Below are positions 18,591 to 26,927 of a DNA stretch of 64,000 nucleotides, piece after piece; position 1 is the stretch's first letter, and the number at the start of each line of letters is the position of its first letter. The DNA lies in contig NZ_JAGGOW010000014.1 in assembly GCF_018614135.1 (NCBI RefSeq), positions 1-64,000 on the forward strand, given 5' to 3'. This stretch comes from Streptomyces sp. ISL-66 (lineage in GTDB: Bacteria; Actinomycetota; Actinomycetes; Streptomycetales; Streptomycetaceae). The notes beneath the pieces were generated by a model, which was given only the letters and a program-made list of their open reading frames with translations, ran no database searches and was not told the origin of the DNA. The position numbers were made by a program, and so were the translations under genes.

Positions 18591-18766
18591 ATCTCGTCCC
18601 CTCCAGCGTCATTGGACTGAACACCCCGGGCCAGCAGCCCGAGGTACTTCAGCTGGAAGGCTCGGTTGCAGGCCCTGCATTCCCACGCGCCGTGGCCGGT
18701 TTCGTTCGGGAACAGGTCCTCGTCGCCGCAGTACGGGCAGTAGAACGGTGCGGCGCGCTCGCTCAC
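18587..18766 (-). CDS. Small zinc-ribbon-like protein in the sulfur operon
   Basis: 59 residues starting at GTG 18766. Two CxxC pairs, FYCPYCGDEDL and WECRACNRAFQ, form a probable zinc ribbon. A Leu/Gly-rich tail follows. It overlaps both neighbours by four bases, so it is translated in step with sulfite reductase and CysH. I recall a same-sized hypothetical protein between these two genes in S. coelicolor. It might protect or deliver something to the Fe-S enzymes, or act as a small electron or redox partner; no experimental function is known to me. Confidence 0.85.
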   Translation of the reverse strand: MSERAAPFYCPYCGDEDLFPNETGHGAWECRACNRAFQLKYLGLLARGVQSNDAGGDEI

Positions 18767-20472
18767 GAGAGGTCCTCGTCCTTGGCACGGGTCACCCAGG
18801 CGGCGAAGCGCTCGCCGCCCTCGCGCTGGTCCTCGAAGCGCGTGACGACCCGCTCGACGTAGTCCGGCAGCCCGGCCGCGGTGACCTTGAGGCCGCGGAC
18901 CTTGCGGCCGAATCCGGCCTCCAGGCCGAGCGCGCCGCCCAGGTGGACCTGGTAGCCCTCGACCTGGTTGCCGTCGTCGTCCAGGACCAGCTGGCCCTTG
19001 AGACCGATGTCCGCCACCTGGATACGGGCGCAGGCGTTCGGGCAGCCGTTGATGTTGATGGTGAGCGGCTCCGCGAACTCCGGCAGGCGGCGCTCCAGCT
19101 CGTCGATCAGCGAGGCGCCGCGCGCCTTCGTCTCGACGATGGCCAGCTTGCAGAACTCGATGCCGGTGCAGGCCATCGTGCCGCGGCGGAACGGCGACGG
19201 CTTGACCCGCAGGTCCAGCGCCTCCAGGGCCGCGACGACCGAGTCGACCTTGTCCGCCTCGATGTCGAGCACGATCATCTTCTGCTCGGCGGTGGTGCGC
19301 AGCCGCCCGGAGCCGTGGCTCTCGGCGACGTCCGCGATCTTGGTCAGGGTGGCGCCGTCGACACGGCCCACGCGGGGCGCGAAGCCCACGTAGAAGCGGC
19401 CGTCCTGCTGCTGGTGGACGCCGACGTGGTCGCGCCACTGGCCGCTGGGCTGCTCGGGCGCCGGGCCATCGGTGAGCTCGCGCTTCAGGTACTCGTCCTC
19501 GAGGACCTGGCGGAACTTGGCCGGGCCCCAGTCGGCGACGAGGAACTTCAGACGGGCGCGGGTGCGCAGCCGGCGGTAGCCGTAGTCGCGGAAGATCGAG
19601 ATGACGCCCTCGTAGACGTCCGGGACCTCGTCCAGCGAGACCCAGGTGCCCAGGCGCACGCCGAGCTTGGGGTTGGTGGAGAGGCCGCCGCCGACCCAGA
19701 CGTCGAAGCCGGGGCCGTGCTCGGGGTGGTTCACGCCGACGAAGGCGATGTCGTTGATCTCGTGCGCCACGTCGAGCAGCGGCGAGCCGGAGACCGCGGA
19801 CTTGAACTTGCGGGGCAGGTTGGAGAAGGCCGGGTTGCCCACGATGCGGCGCTGGATCTCGTCGATGGCGGGGGAGCCGTCGATGATCTCGTCCTGCGCG
19901 ATGCCGGCGACGGGCGAGCCGAGGATGACGCGGGGGGTGTCACCGCAGGCCTCGGTGGTCGAGAGTCCGACGGCCTCCAGACGGCGCCAGATCTCCGGGA
20001 CGTCCTCGATGCGGATCCAGTGGTACTGCACGTTCTGCCGGTCCGTGAGGTCGGCGGTGCCGCGCGCGAACTCCTGGGAGATCTCGCCGATGACGCGCAG
20101 CTGCTCGACGGTCAGCCGACCGCCGTCGATGCGCACGCGCAGCATGAAGTACTTGTCGTCCAGCTCCTCCGGCTCCAGGATCGCGGTCTTGCCGCCGTCG
20201 ATCCCGGGCTTGCGCTGGGTGTACAGGCCCCACCAGCGCATGCGGCCGCGGAGGTCGTTGGGGTCGATCGAGTCGAAGCCCGCCTTGGAGTAGATGTTCT
20301 CGATGCGTGTCCGCACATTGAGACCGTCGTCGTCCTTTTTGAACTGCTCGTTGCCGTTGAGGGGCGTGTGGTGTCCGACGGCCCACTGGCCCTCGCCGCG
20401 GTGACGGCCGGTCTTGCGGCGCGCGGCGGCGGCGGGCGCGGCGGCGGCGGTCGTTTCGGGGGTGGCGGCCAT
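18763..20472 (-). CDS. sir: Ferredoxin-dependent sulfite (nitrite/sulfite) reductase
   Basis: 569 residues with the duplicated siroheme/[4Fe-4S] architecture of NirA-type reductases. Ferredoxin-like half domains lie at the start of each repeat; the cluster ligands are TACTGIEFCKLA and NGCPNACAR. A Tyr in WWGLYTQRK and a Cys in TTEACGDTPR match the Tyr-Cys pair near the active site of sulfite-reducing NirA enzymes, supporting sulfite as substrate. The ATG at 20472 is preceded by GAAGGA. It is the first long gene of the operon, behind a leader peptide gene. Confidence 0.93.
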   Translation of the reverse strand: MAATPETTAAAAPAAAARRKTGRHRGEGQWAVGHHTPLNGNEQFKKDDDGLNVRTRIENIYSKAGFDSIDPNDLRGRMRWWGLYTQRKPGIDGGKTAILEPEELDDKYFMLRVRIDGGRLTVEQLRVIGEISQEFARGTADLTDRQNVQYHWIRIEDVPEIWRRLEAVGLSTTEACGDTPRVILGSPVAGIAQDEIIDGSPAIDEIQRRIVGNPAFSNLPRKFKSAVSGSPLLDVAHEINDIAFVGVNHPEHGPGFDVWVGGGLSTNPKLGVRLGTWVSLDEVPDVYEGVISIFRDYGYRRLRTRARLKFLVADWGPAKFRQVLEDEYLKRELTDGPAPEQPSGQWRDHVGVHQQQDGRFYVGFAPRVGRVDGATLTKIADVAESHGSGRLRTTAEQKMIVLDIEADKVDSVVAALEALDLRVKPSPFRRGTMACTGIEFCKLAIVETKARGASLIDELERRLPEFAEPLTININGCPNACARIQVADIGLKGQLVLDDDGNQVEGYQVHLGGALGLEAGFGRKVRGLKVTAAGLPDYVERVVTRFEDQREGGERFAAWVTRAKDEDLS

Positions 20473-20562
20473 GGCGGTACGTCCTTCTTCGGCGGCTCAA
20501 GGCATGGGCAGGGGGAGCGGCGGCGTGACCCCTGGCGCACATGGAGCGGGTGTGGCTGATCG

Positions 20563-20579
20563 CCGCCTTTTTGGGGCGG
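20563..20579 (-). terminator. Short hairpin between leader peptide and sulfite reductase
   Basis: CCGCC and GGCGG form a 5-bp stem around a T-rich loop (A-rich on the transcribed strand), about 100 bases after the leader stop and 90 before the reductase start. It could be part of an attenuator, but the stem is weak and no T-tract follows. Confidence 0.3.
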
Positions 20580-20679
20580 TGAGCGGCCTACAGGGGACTG
20601 CGGTGGTGGGGTGACGTCCTACGGCGGGCGCGGCGGCTGCGCGCGGTGCGCCGTACGTCGTGCGGCGGTGCTGGTTCCC

Positions 20680-20763
20680 TCAGCTCGCCGGACAGATGGC
20701 GCTGGACATGCGGCCGAGGTCGACGTGCCGCCGACTCACCAAGGCAATTCCAGCTCCGTTCAT
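20680..20763 (-). CDS. Putative leader peptide upstream of sulfite reductase
   Basis: A 27-residue frame starting MNGAGIALVSRRHVDLG and ending RMSSAICPAS. It closely matches the short peptides I recall being annotated as putative leader peptides ahead of nitrite/sulfite reductase genes in Streptomyces, including the VSRRHVDLGRMSSAICPA core. It contains one Cys codon (TGT) four codons before the stop, suitable for sensing cysteine supply by ribosome stalling. Its stop is about 200 bases before the reductase start, leaving room for alternative RNA structures. The leader identity is strong; the cysteine-sensing mechanism is inferred. Confidence 0.85.
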   Translation of the reverse strand: MNGAGIALVSRRHVDLGRMSSAICPAS

Positions 20764-20794
20764 GGCGGAAGCGTGGCATGGGGCGATTGGAGGA

Positions 20795-20844
20795 GTCCAC
20801 TACTGTCCACGATGCGGACGAAGTCGTCTCGTATCGCGAGATAC
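20795..20844 (-). promoter_or_regulatory. Candidate control region of the sulfur operon
   Basis: On the leftward strand, GTGGAC-AGTA-GTGGAC is a direct repeat with a ten-base period, centred 40 bases before the leader peptide start. Just upstream is the inverted repeat GTATC-TCGC-GATAC (20831-20844). These are the only obvious symmetric elements before the leader gene and are plausible activator or repressor sites. Confidence 0.4.
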
Positions 20845-20988
20845 CGTGACGGGGGTCACCTCGCGCACCCCTCCGGTCCCTCGGCTACCGGCCCCAGGGA
20901 GCGGGGCCGGGCGGGGGTGCGGGGGTCGCGCCCCGGGGGCGAAACCGGGCTCAGGAGGGGGCTCAGGCGTCGGGCCGGGGCGTCGGGA

Positions 20989-21555
20989 TCAGGCGCCGGG
21001 CCAGGAGCCCGGGGTCGGGGTCGGCTCGTACGGCTCGGTCTCCTCGCGGAAGACCTTGAAGCCGCGCCGGACGTAGTTCGGCATCGCCGCCGGCCCGTCC
21101 AGGCTGCACGTATGCAGCCAGACCCGGCGCGTCGGCGACAGCTCGGGCCAGCGCTCCGCCAGGGACCACGCCTTCTCGATGCCCACCGTCAGCAGGTGAC
21201 CCCCGATCCGGCGCCCCCGGAACTCCGGGACGAGGCCGAAGTAGATGATCTCCACCACACCGTCGGGCTGCGGGTCGAGCTCCACGTACCCGGCCGGGGT
21301 GCCCCGGTCGTAGATCACCCACGTCTCCACGCCGGGACGGCCCAGCAACTGCGCCCACTGCGCGCGGGTCAGGCCCAGCCGGTCCGTCCAGTGGATGTCG
21401 CCGCCCACCGCGGTGTAGAGGAAGCGGCTGAACTCCGGGGACGGGACCTCGGACCGGACGATCCGGATCTCCGGACCGGGGACGCCCACCGAGGGGACGA
21501 GATCGGTCGGCGAGGTCATTTCCAGGGACCAGGTGGTCAGCGTCGTGGTGCTCAT
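20989..21555 (-). CDS. GNAT family N-acetyltransferase
   Basis: 188 residues. The core GNAT fold is recognisable: VEIIYFGLVPEFRGRRIGGHLL contains the acetyl-CoA-binding R/Q-x-x-G-x-G/A loop (RGRRIGG), followed by VWLHTCSLDGPAAMPNYVRRGFKVFRE, typical of alpha4-beta7. The substrate is unknown. The ATG at 21555 has a poor ribosome site; a second Met 12 residues on is an alternative. It sits 26 bases after the GAF regulator stop in the same direction, so the two may be cotranscribed. Confidence 0.88.
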   Translation of the reverse strand: MSTTTLTTWSLEMTSPTDLVPSVGVPGPEIRIVRSEVPSPEFSRFLYTAVGGDIHWTDRLGLTRAQWAQLLGRPGVETWVIYDRGTPAGYVELDPQPDGVVEIIYFGLVPEFRGRRIGGHLLTVGIEKAWSLAERWPELSPTRRVWLHTCSLDGPAAMPNYVRRGFKVFREETEPYEPTPTPGSWPGA

Positions 21556-21581
21556 GCAGGTCAGGGAATCACATCCTCCGG

Positions 21582-22904
21582 TCACGGCCCGGAGGTCCCC
21601 CACGGATCCGTCCGGCCCAGCCGGGCCCCGACCACGGCCGGGGCGGTGGAGTGCGGCAGCAGGGCGGCCGGGTTCCCGGGCCGGATCAGTTCGACCTCCA
21701 CGCCCTGCGCGAAGCGGTACGGGCGGTGCGTGAGCACGCCCGCGAGGTTGCGCCGGACCCGGGACATCTCGGCCCGGACCGTCACCGTGCGCGTCGGGTC
21801 CCCGAACAGTTCCTGCGCGAGCTCCGCCGCCGAGCGCCCCCGGGGCGACTCCGCCAGCAGGAACAGCAGCTCCGCGTGGCGCGGGCTCAGCTCCTGCGAC
21901 CAGCTCCCCGAAGCCCCGTAGACGGTGACCAGACAGGCCTCCGGCCGGCTGAGGTCCAGGACGACCCGGGCGGCGGCGGCCTGCGCCCCGGCGGGCGTTT
22001 GCGCGACGCTCAGCAGCCAGCCGCCGGGCAGCGGCTCCACCAGGCAGTCGCCCAGCTGCGGCACCCACACCCGGCCCGGCCCGAACGGCTTCGGCAGTGC
22101 GATCCGCTCCGTCGGCGCCAGGCCCGCGACGGCCGCCGTCCAGCCGTGGCCGTCGACGGCCACGGCCCGGCCCGGCTGCCGGGCCAGCAGCGGGGCCGCC
22201 ACCGAGCGCAGCCGTTCCAGCGACTCCAGGTGCCGGATCCGCAGCTCCCGCTCCGCCAGCCGGGCCACCGAGCTCACCCACGCCAGGGTCGCCGGGTGCA
22301 TGGTGGCCAGCGGTCCGCTGACGTCGATCACGCCGAGCAGCTGCCCGTCCCGGGGATCGCGTACGGGGGCTCCCGCGCAGGTCCAGTCGTGGTGGCTGGA
22401 GACGAAGTGCTCCGCGGAGAAGACCTGGACGGGCCGCCGGGTCACCAGGGCGGTCCCCACCCCGTTGGTGCCGACGACGGCCTCGTCCCAGTCGGCGCCG
22501 ACGGCGAAGCCGAGCCGGTCGGCCTTGCGCAGGATGGAGGTGTGGCCCTCCCGCCAGAGCAGCCGGCCGTCGGCGTCGGCGACGACCATGATGTGCAGGG
22601 CCTCGTCCAGCGAGGGCAGCAGCCCCTCGCGCAGGACGGGCAGCAGGTCCCGCAGGGGGGAGACCTGCCGCCGTTCCTCGGTCTCGGCGGCGGACAGCAC
22701 CCGGGAGCGGGTGTCGCGGTCCGGGTGGACCCCGCCCGCCAGCATCCGGCGCCAGGACTCGGCTATCTCCGGGCGGGGCGCGGTCGGCGGCCTGTCCCCG
22801 GCCAGCGCGGCCGACCGTACGCCCTTGAGCAGACGCGCGGCCTCACGCGCGTCCATGGCCGAAATGCGGGACGCACCGATCGCGCCGCCTGTGGTGTGGG
22901 CCAC
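21582..22904 (-). CDS. GAF-domain transcriptional regulator (AcoR-like N-terminus)
   Basis: 440 residues. Around residues 90-220 a GAF-type sensory region contains LHIMVVADADGRLLWREG, VGTNGVGTALVTRRPVQVF and HHDWTCAGAPVRDP, as in AcoR/AdhR-type activators, but no AAA+ sigma-54 domain follows. A C-terminal winged-helix-like segment (about 345-410) reads ELSPRHAELLFLLAESPRG and TVRAEMSRVRRNLAGVL. GTG 22904 has GGGGAGG five bases upstream. In Streptomyces such proteins often sit near dehydrogenase genes; an acyl-CoA dehydrogenase gene lies directly upstream. The target and ligand are unknown. Confidence 0.85.
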   Translation of the reverse strand: MAHTTGGAIGASRISAMDAREAARLLKGVRSAALAGDRPPTAPRPEIAESWRRMLAGGVHPDRDTRSRVLSAAETEERRQVSPLRDLLPVLREGLLPSLDEALHIMVVADADGRLLWREGHTSILRKADRLGFAVGADWDEAVVGTNGVGTALVTRRPVQVFSAEHFVSSHHDWTCAGAPVRDPRDGQLLGVIDVSGPLATMHPATLAWVSSVARLAERELRIRHLESLERLRSVAAPLLARQPGRAVAVDGHGWTAAVAGLAPTERIALPKPFGPGRVWVPQLGDCLVEPLPGGWLLSVAQTPAGAQAAAARVVLDLSRPEACLVTVYGASGSWSQELSPRHAELLFLLAESPRGRSAAELAQELFGDPTRTVTVRAEMSRVRRNLAGVLTHRPYRFAQGVEVELIRPGNPAALLPHSTAPAVVGARLGRTDPWGTSGP

Positions 22905-23018
22905 CGGAACCTCCCCGTGTGGAACGGACGTACGACGGACACCGCCCGGGTGCGCACGGCGCGTGCGCCTTCCCGGGGCACGCGGTACGCCCCCAGCGCG
23001 GGCGGTTCCGATTCAAAG

Positions 23019-23036
23019 GTTGCAACGTCATGCAAC
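23019..23036. promoter_or_regulatory. GTTGCA-N6-TGCAAC palindrome upstream of the GAF regulator
   Basis: A perfect 6-6-6 inverted repeat, about 115 bases before the GAF regulator start. The half-site resembles those of AcoR-like activators as I remember them. Autoregulation or control by the regulator itself is plausible. The rest of 22905-23252 holds only this and the hairpin near 23240. Confidence 0.4.
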
Positions 23037-23231
23037 TCTCGCCAAGTCCCGGTCGCTCGATCGAAACTGTGCGGACGTCGCCCAGCGACGTGAAGGCTCC
23101 TTCCTCGGGGCTTCTCGGATCAGGGGTGGTGCCGAGTCGGCGCGGCGCCATCCCTCGTCCAGGTCAACGGGCCCGGATCCACGCCCGCCGTGCTTCGTGA
23201 AGGGTTGGGGCCCTCGCGCAAGCCCGCGATC

Positions 23232-23251
23232 AGAAGGGTTGGGGCCCTTCT
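23232..23251 (-). terminator. Hairpin after the acyl-CoA dehydrogenase gene
   Basis: AGAAGGG and CCCTTCT form a 7-bp stem with a six-base loop directly after the stop codon. A near-copy of half of it (GAAGGGTTGGGGCCCT) lies at about 23198-23213, making a short direct repeat. Confidence 0.55.
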
Positions 23252-23252
23252 G

Positions 23253-24896
23253 TCAGCCCGGGATCCGGGCCCGTTCGACGACGGCCCGAAGGTCGAGACT
23301 GTGGGGCAGCGTGCCGAAGGCCGCGCCCCAGTCGCCGCCCAGCCGCGAGGCGCAGAAGGCGTCGGCCACCTCCGGCGGGGCCCAACGCACCAGCAGGGAT
23401 CCTTGCAGCACCAGCGCCATGCGCTCCACGACGCGGCGGGCCCGCGCCTCGATGCCCTCGAGATCGGCGAGCTCGGTCAGCAGGTCCTTGATGGCCGAAT
23501 CCAGCCGGTGGTCCGCCCCGCGCGCCAGGCCGACCTCCTGGAGGAAGGCGCCCAGCGCCAGCGGCTCGCGCTGGAGCGCGCGCAGCACGTCGAGGGCCTG
23601 TACGTTGCCCGATCCCTCCCAGATGGAGTTCAGCGGGGACTCGCGCAGCAGCCGCGGCAGCCCGGACTCCTCGACGTAGCCGTTTCCGCCCAGACACTCC
23701 AGGGCCTCCGCCACCATCGGCGTACAGCGCTTGGTCACCCAGTACTTCGCGACGGGCACCGCGATGCGCAGGAAGGCCCGCTCCTGATCGGTGTCGGCGT
23801 CGTAGGCGGCGGCCAGGCGCAGCGTGAGCGTGGTGGCCGCCTCGGACTCCAGGGCGAGGTCCGCGAGCACGTTGCGCATCAACGGCTGGTCGATGAGCAG
23901 TGATCCGAAAGCAGAGCGGTGCTCCGCATGGTGAGCGGCCTGCGTCAGTGCCTGCCGCATCAGCGAGGCGGACCCGATCACACAGTCCAGCCGGGTCGCC
24001 GCGACCATCTCGATGATGGTCCGCACCCCGCGGCCCTCCTCGCCCACCCGGCGCGCCCACGTCCCATCGAACTCCACCTCGCTCGACGCGTTCGACCGGT
24101 TCCCCAGCTTGTCCTTCAGCCGCTGGATCGCGAACACGTTCCGCGTCCCGTCCGGCAGTACCCGCGGCACCAGGAAGCACGTCAGGCCGCCCGGAGCCTG
24201 CGCCAGCACGAGGAACCCGTCGCACATCGGCGCCGAGCAGAACCACTTGTGCCCCGTCAGCAGGTATTCGCCGGACGCGTCCAGCGCCACCGCCGTCGTC
24301 GTGTTCGCCCGTACGTCGCTGCCGCCCTGCTTCTCCGTCATCCCCATCCCGAAGAGCACCCCGGCCTTCTGCCCGGCCGGCCGCAGCCCCTCCTCGTACA
24401 CGTGCGAGGTCAACCGCGGCTCCCACTCGGCGGCGAGCTCCGGATCGGTGCGCAGCGCCGGTACCGCCGCGTGCGTCATGGAGACCGGGCACCCGTGCCC
24501 CGACTCCGCCTGCGACCACACGAAGAACCCGGCCGCGCGCCGCAGGTGCCCCGCCGGGCGGCCCCACGCGTCGGTGAGCCCGGCGCCCACCGCTTGCCCG
24601 AGCAGCCGGTGCCACGAGGGGTGGAACTCCACCTCGTCGATCCGGTTCCCGTACCGGTCGTGGGTGCGCAGCTTCGGCGGGTTCTCGTTCGCCTGAGTGC
24701 CCCATTCCTGGGCCTGCCGGGACCCGGCGGCCCGGCCCAGACCGGTGAGCTCTTCCCGTACCTCAGCGGCGAGTTCGGGCGCCGCGCCCGCGAGATGCCG
24801 TTCCATGCCCTCGCTCAGGACCCGGTCGCTGCCGTAGACGTCGTAGCCCGTGAGGAGCGGGGCCTGGTTGCTGACTGTGTGGGTGGTGGCTGCCAT
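23253..24896 (-). CDS. Acyl-CoA dehydrogenase family protein (AidB-like)
   Basis: 547 residues, longer than ordinary acyl-CoA dehydrogenases and matching the AidB/isovaleryl-CoA branch. FAD-binding motifs GMGMTEKQGGSDVRANTT and HKWFCSAPMCDGFLVLAQ are clear. ATRLDCVIGSASLMRQAL and ESPLNSIWEGSGNVQALDVLRAL complete the domain. AidB proteins bind DNA and may limit alkylation damage, but related enzymes oxidise acyl-CoAs, so the role is open. The ATG at 24896 lies 17 bases from the divergent BrkB start, so its promoter must overlap that gene; a TTGCTG/TATCCG pair would place transcription almost at the ATG. Confidence 0.9.
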   Translation of the reverse strand: MAATTHTVSNQAPLLTGYDVYGSDRVLSEGMERHLAGAAPELAAEVREELTGLGRAAGSRQAQEWGTQANENPPKLRTHDRYGNRIDEVEFHPSWHRLLGQAVGAGLTDAWGRPAGHLRRAAGFFVWSQAESGHGCPVSMTHAAVPALRTDPELAAEWEPRLTSHVYEEGLRPAGQKAGVLFGMGMTEKQGGSDVRANTTTAVALDASGEYLLTGHKWFCSAPMCDGFLVLAQAPGGLTCFLVPRVLPDGTRNVFAIQRLKDKLGNRSNASSEVEFDGTWARRVGEEGRGVRTIIEMVAATRLDCVIGSASLMRQALTQAAHHAEHRSAFGSLLIDQPLMRNVLADLALESEAATTLTLRLAAAYDADTDQERAFLRIAVPVAKYWVTKRCTPMVAEALECLGGNGYVEESGLPRLLRESPLNSIWEGSGNVQALDVLRALQREPLALGAFLQEVGLARGADHRLDSAIKDLLTELADLEGIEARARRVVERMALVLQGSLLVRWAPPEVADAFCASRLGGDWGAAFGTLPHSLDLRAVVERARIPG

Positions 24897-24913
24897 GCGG
24901 ATACCGTAAGGAC

Positions 24914-26029
24914 GTGCAGCCAGCAAAAGAAACACCCGAGTGGATTCCCGGAAGGCTCCACCGGGCCCGCGCCCTCTACCGCAACGTCTCCAAGCGCAAG
25001 ATGGCGTGGCTGCTGCTCAAAGACACCGTGAACTCGTGCATCGAGTACCGCATCCTCGGACTCGCGGCCGAGGCGGCCTTCTTCACCCTGCTCTCGCTGC
25101 CCCCCCTCTTCCTCGGCCTGCTCGGTCTGCTGGGGTACGTGGACGGCTGGTCGGGCGGCACCACCGTCGCCAGCATCGAGGAGAACATCCTGCGGGCGGT
25201 CGGCACCGTCCTGTCGGACCGGGGCGTCAACGACATCGCCAGGCCGATGCTCGACGACGTCACCAACCGGGGCCGCCCCGACCTCATCTCCCTCGGTTTC
25301 GCCTTCGCCCTGTGGTCGGGTTCGCGCGCCGTCAACGTCTTCATCGACACCATCACCGTCATGTACGGGCTCGACGGACATCGCGGCATCGTCAAGACCC
25401 GGCTCCTGGCCTTCCTCCTCTACGTCATCGCCCTGCTGATCGGCGCCATCGTGCTGCCGCTGATGGTCGTGGGCCCGGACGCGGTGGTGCGGCTGGTGCC
25501 GTGGAGCACGGAAGTGATCGCGGTCCTGTACTGGCCCGTCGTCACCCTGCTCTGCATCGCCTTCCTGACGACGCTCTACCACGTCTCCGTCCCCGTCCGC
25601 TCGCCCTGGATCGAGGACGTCCCCGGCTCGCTCGTCGCCCTCGCCATGTGGGTGGTCGGCTCCTTCCTGCTGCGGATCTACCTCACCAACACCGTCGAGG
25701 GCCCCACGATCTACGGGTCCCTCGCGGCCCCCGTCGCGATCCTGCTCTGGATCGGCATCTCCGCCTTCGCGGTCCTCGTCGGCGCGGCCGTCAACGCCGC
25801 GATCGACCGCGTCTGGCCCTCGGTGGCCACGGCGGCGGCGCGCGAGGCGAACGAGCGGGCCCGCGAGGCGGAGGCGGCCCAGTTCGTCGCGCGGGCGGCC
25901 GCCTGGCGGGCGATGGCCGAGGGGGAGTCGGAGGACGACGAGGACGACGACATGCCGTCGGAATTCCCGGAGCGCTGGTCGAGGTTCCTGCCTCCCGAGG
26001 ACTACCACTCGCGCCTGCGCAAGCACTGA
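24914..26029 (+). CDS. YihY/BrkB family membrane protein
   Basis: 371 residues with about six membrane segments, for example FFTLLSLPPLFLGLLGLLGYV (after residue 55), LLAFLLYVIALLIGAIVLPL, VIAVLYWPVVTLLCIAF, LVALAMWVVGSFLLRIY and ILLWIGISAFAVLVGAAV. These fit the BrkB/YihY family, once thought to be RNase BN and of unsettled function. The C-terminus is Ala/Arg-rich then strongly acidic (GESEDDEDDD). GTG 24914 sits only two bases after AAGGA, so initiation may be leaderless. Confidence 0.9.
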   Translation: MQPAKETPEWIPGRLHRARALYRNVSKRKMAWLLLKDTVNSCIEYRILGLAAEAAFFTLLSLPPLFLGLLGLLGYVDGWSGGTTVASIEENILRAVGTVLSDRGVNDIARPMLDDVTNRGRPDLISLGFAFALWSGSRAVNVFIDTITVMYGLDGHRGIVKTRLLAFLLYVIALLIGAIVLPLMVVGPDAVVRLVPWSTEVIAVLYWPVVTLLCIAFLTTLYHVSVPVRSPWIEDVPGSLVALAMWVVGSFLLRIYLTNTVEGPTIYGSLAAPVAILLWIGISAFAVLVGAAVNAAIDRVWPSVATAAAREANERAREAEAAQFVARAAAWRAMAEGESEDDEDDDMPSEFPERWSRFLPPEDYHSRLRKH

Positions 26030-26030
26030 G

Positions 26031-26062
26031 CGCCGGGCCCGCCGCGCAATGGGCCCCCGGCG
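26031..26062. terminator. GC-rich hairpin between BrkB and the TetR pseudogene
   Basis: CGCCGGGCCC at 26031-26040 can pair with GGGCCCCCGGCG at 26051-26062, just after the BrkB stop and before the converging TetR gene. No T-tract. Confidence 0.4.
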
Positions 26063-26148
26063 TCGTTCCGGCCAGGAAGCCCCGGGGGGGGCCGGCAGGG
26101 TCGGCGTCGGAGACGATGACGCCGATCATGTCGAGCTAATCGGGCACG

Positions 26149-26927
26149 TCACTCGCCGTCCTCCTCCTGCGGGAGGTGGCGGTAGACCGTGGCCCGGGAG
26201 ACGCCGAGTCTGGCGGCGATCGCGGTCGCCCCGCTGCCCGCCGCGTGCATCCGGCGGGCGGCCTCGATCATGGCCGGGCTCATGGCGACGGGCCGGCCGC
26301 GCCGGCCGCCGGGCGCGGGCAGCGTGCCGGAGGCGGGCCCGGCGGGCTCGTCCAGGAGGCGTCGTACGCCGTCCAGGACGGCCGCGCGCAGGGCGGGGAC
26401 CGGTGCGTCCGCGAAGAGCGCCACCGGGTCGGAGAGCATCGCGACGGCCTGCGCGGCCCGCACCCGCTCCGCGAAACCCGGATCGGCGCCCGCCACCAGG
26501 GTGCTCGCGCGGAGCATGGCGTCGCGCAGACGGGCGAAGGCCGCGTCGGGGGTGGTCGGGGCCATGTCGTGGAGGTTGAGCCGGAGCAGGTGACGTGCTT
26601 CAGCCGGACGTCGAGGACGCCCTCGATCGCGGCCCACCGCTCCTCGGCGGGACCGGCGGCCGCGGCGCGGGCCAGGGCCGCGGCCAGATCGCGGAGCATC
26701 GGCTCCACGAGGGCGGCGAGGATGTCGGCCTTGCCGGGGAAGTGGTAGAGCACCGCCGGCTTGGAGACGCCTACCCGTTCGGCGATCTCCCGCAGCGAGG
26801 TGTCGTGGAAACCGCGTGCGCCGAACAGCTCCATGGACACCCGCAGGATCTGTCTCCTGGTGTCGGAATGCGCCTCGGAAGACGTCTCGTAAAGCGTCTC
26901 GGAATCTGCGGTTTTGCCGGTTTTCAT
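26149..26927 (-). pseudogene. TetR family regulator with extra C-terminal HTH, frameshifted
   Basis: The ATG at 26927 opens a TetR protein: RRQILRVSMELFGARGFHDTSL followed by EIAERVGVSKPAVLYHFPGK is the DNA-binding domain. The frame is lost at DVRLKHV. From there the next frame continues RHLLRLNLHDMAPTTPDAAF and on to the end at 26149. Adding one C between 26594 and 26595 would restore a smooth DVRLKHRHLLRLNL junction, so a one-base deletion (or read error) is the simplest explanation. The far C-terminus, GRPVAMSPAMIEAARRM through IAARLGVSRATVYRHLP, is a Hin-recombinase-like HTH, so the intact protein would have two DNA-binding domains. A TATTAA element lies about 14 bases before the ATG and no ribosome site is visible. 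Confidence 0.8.
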
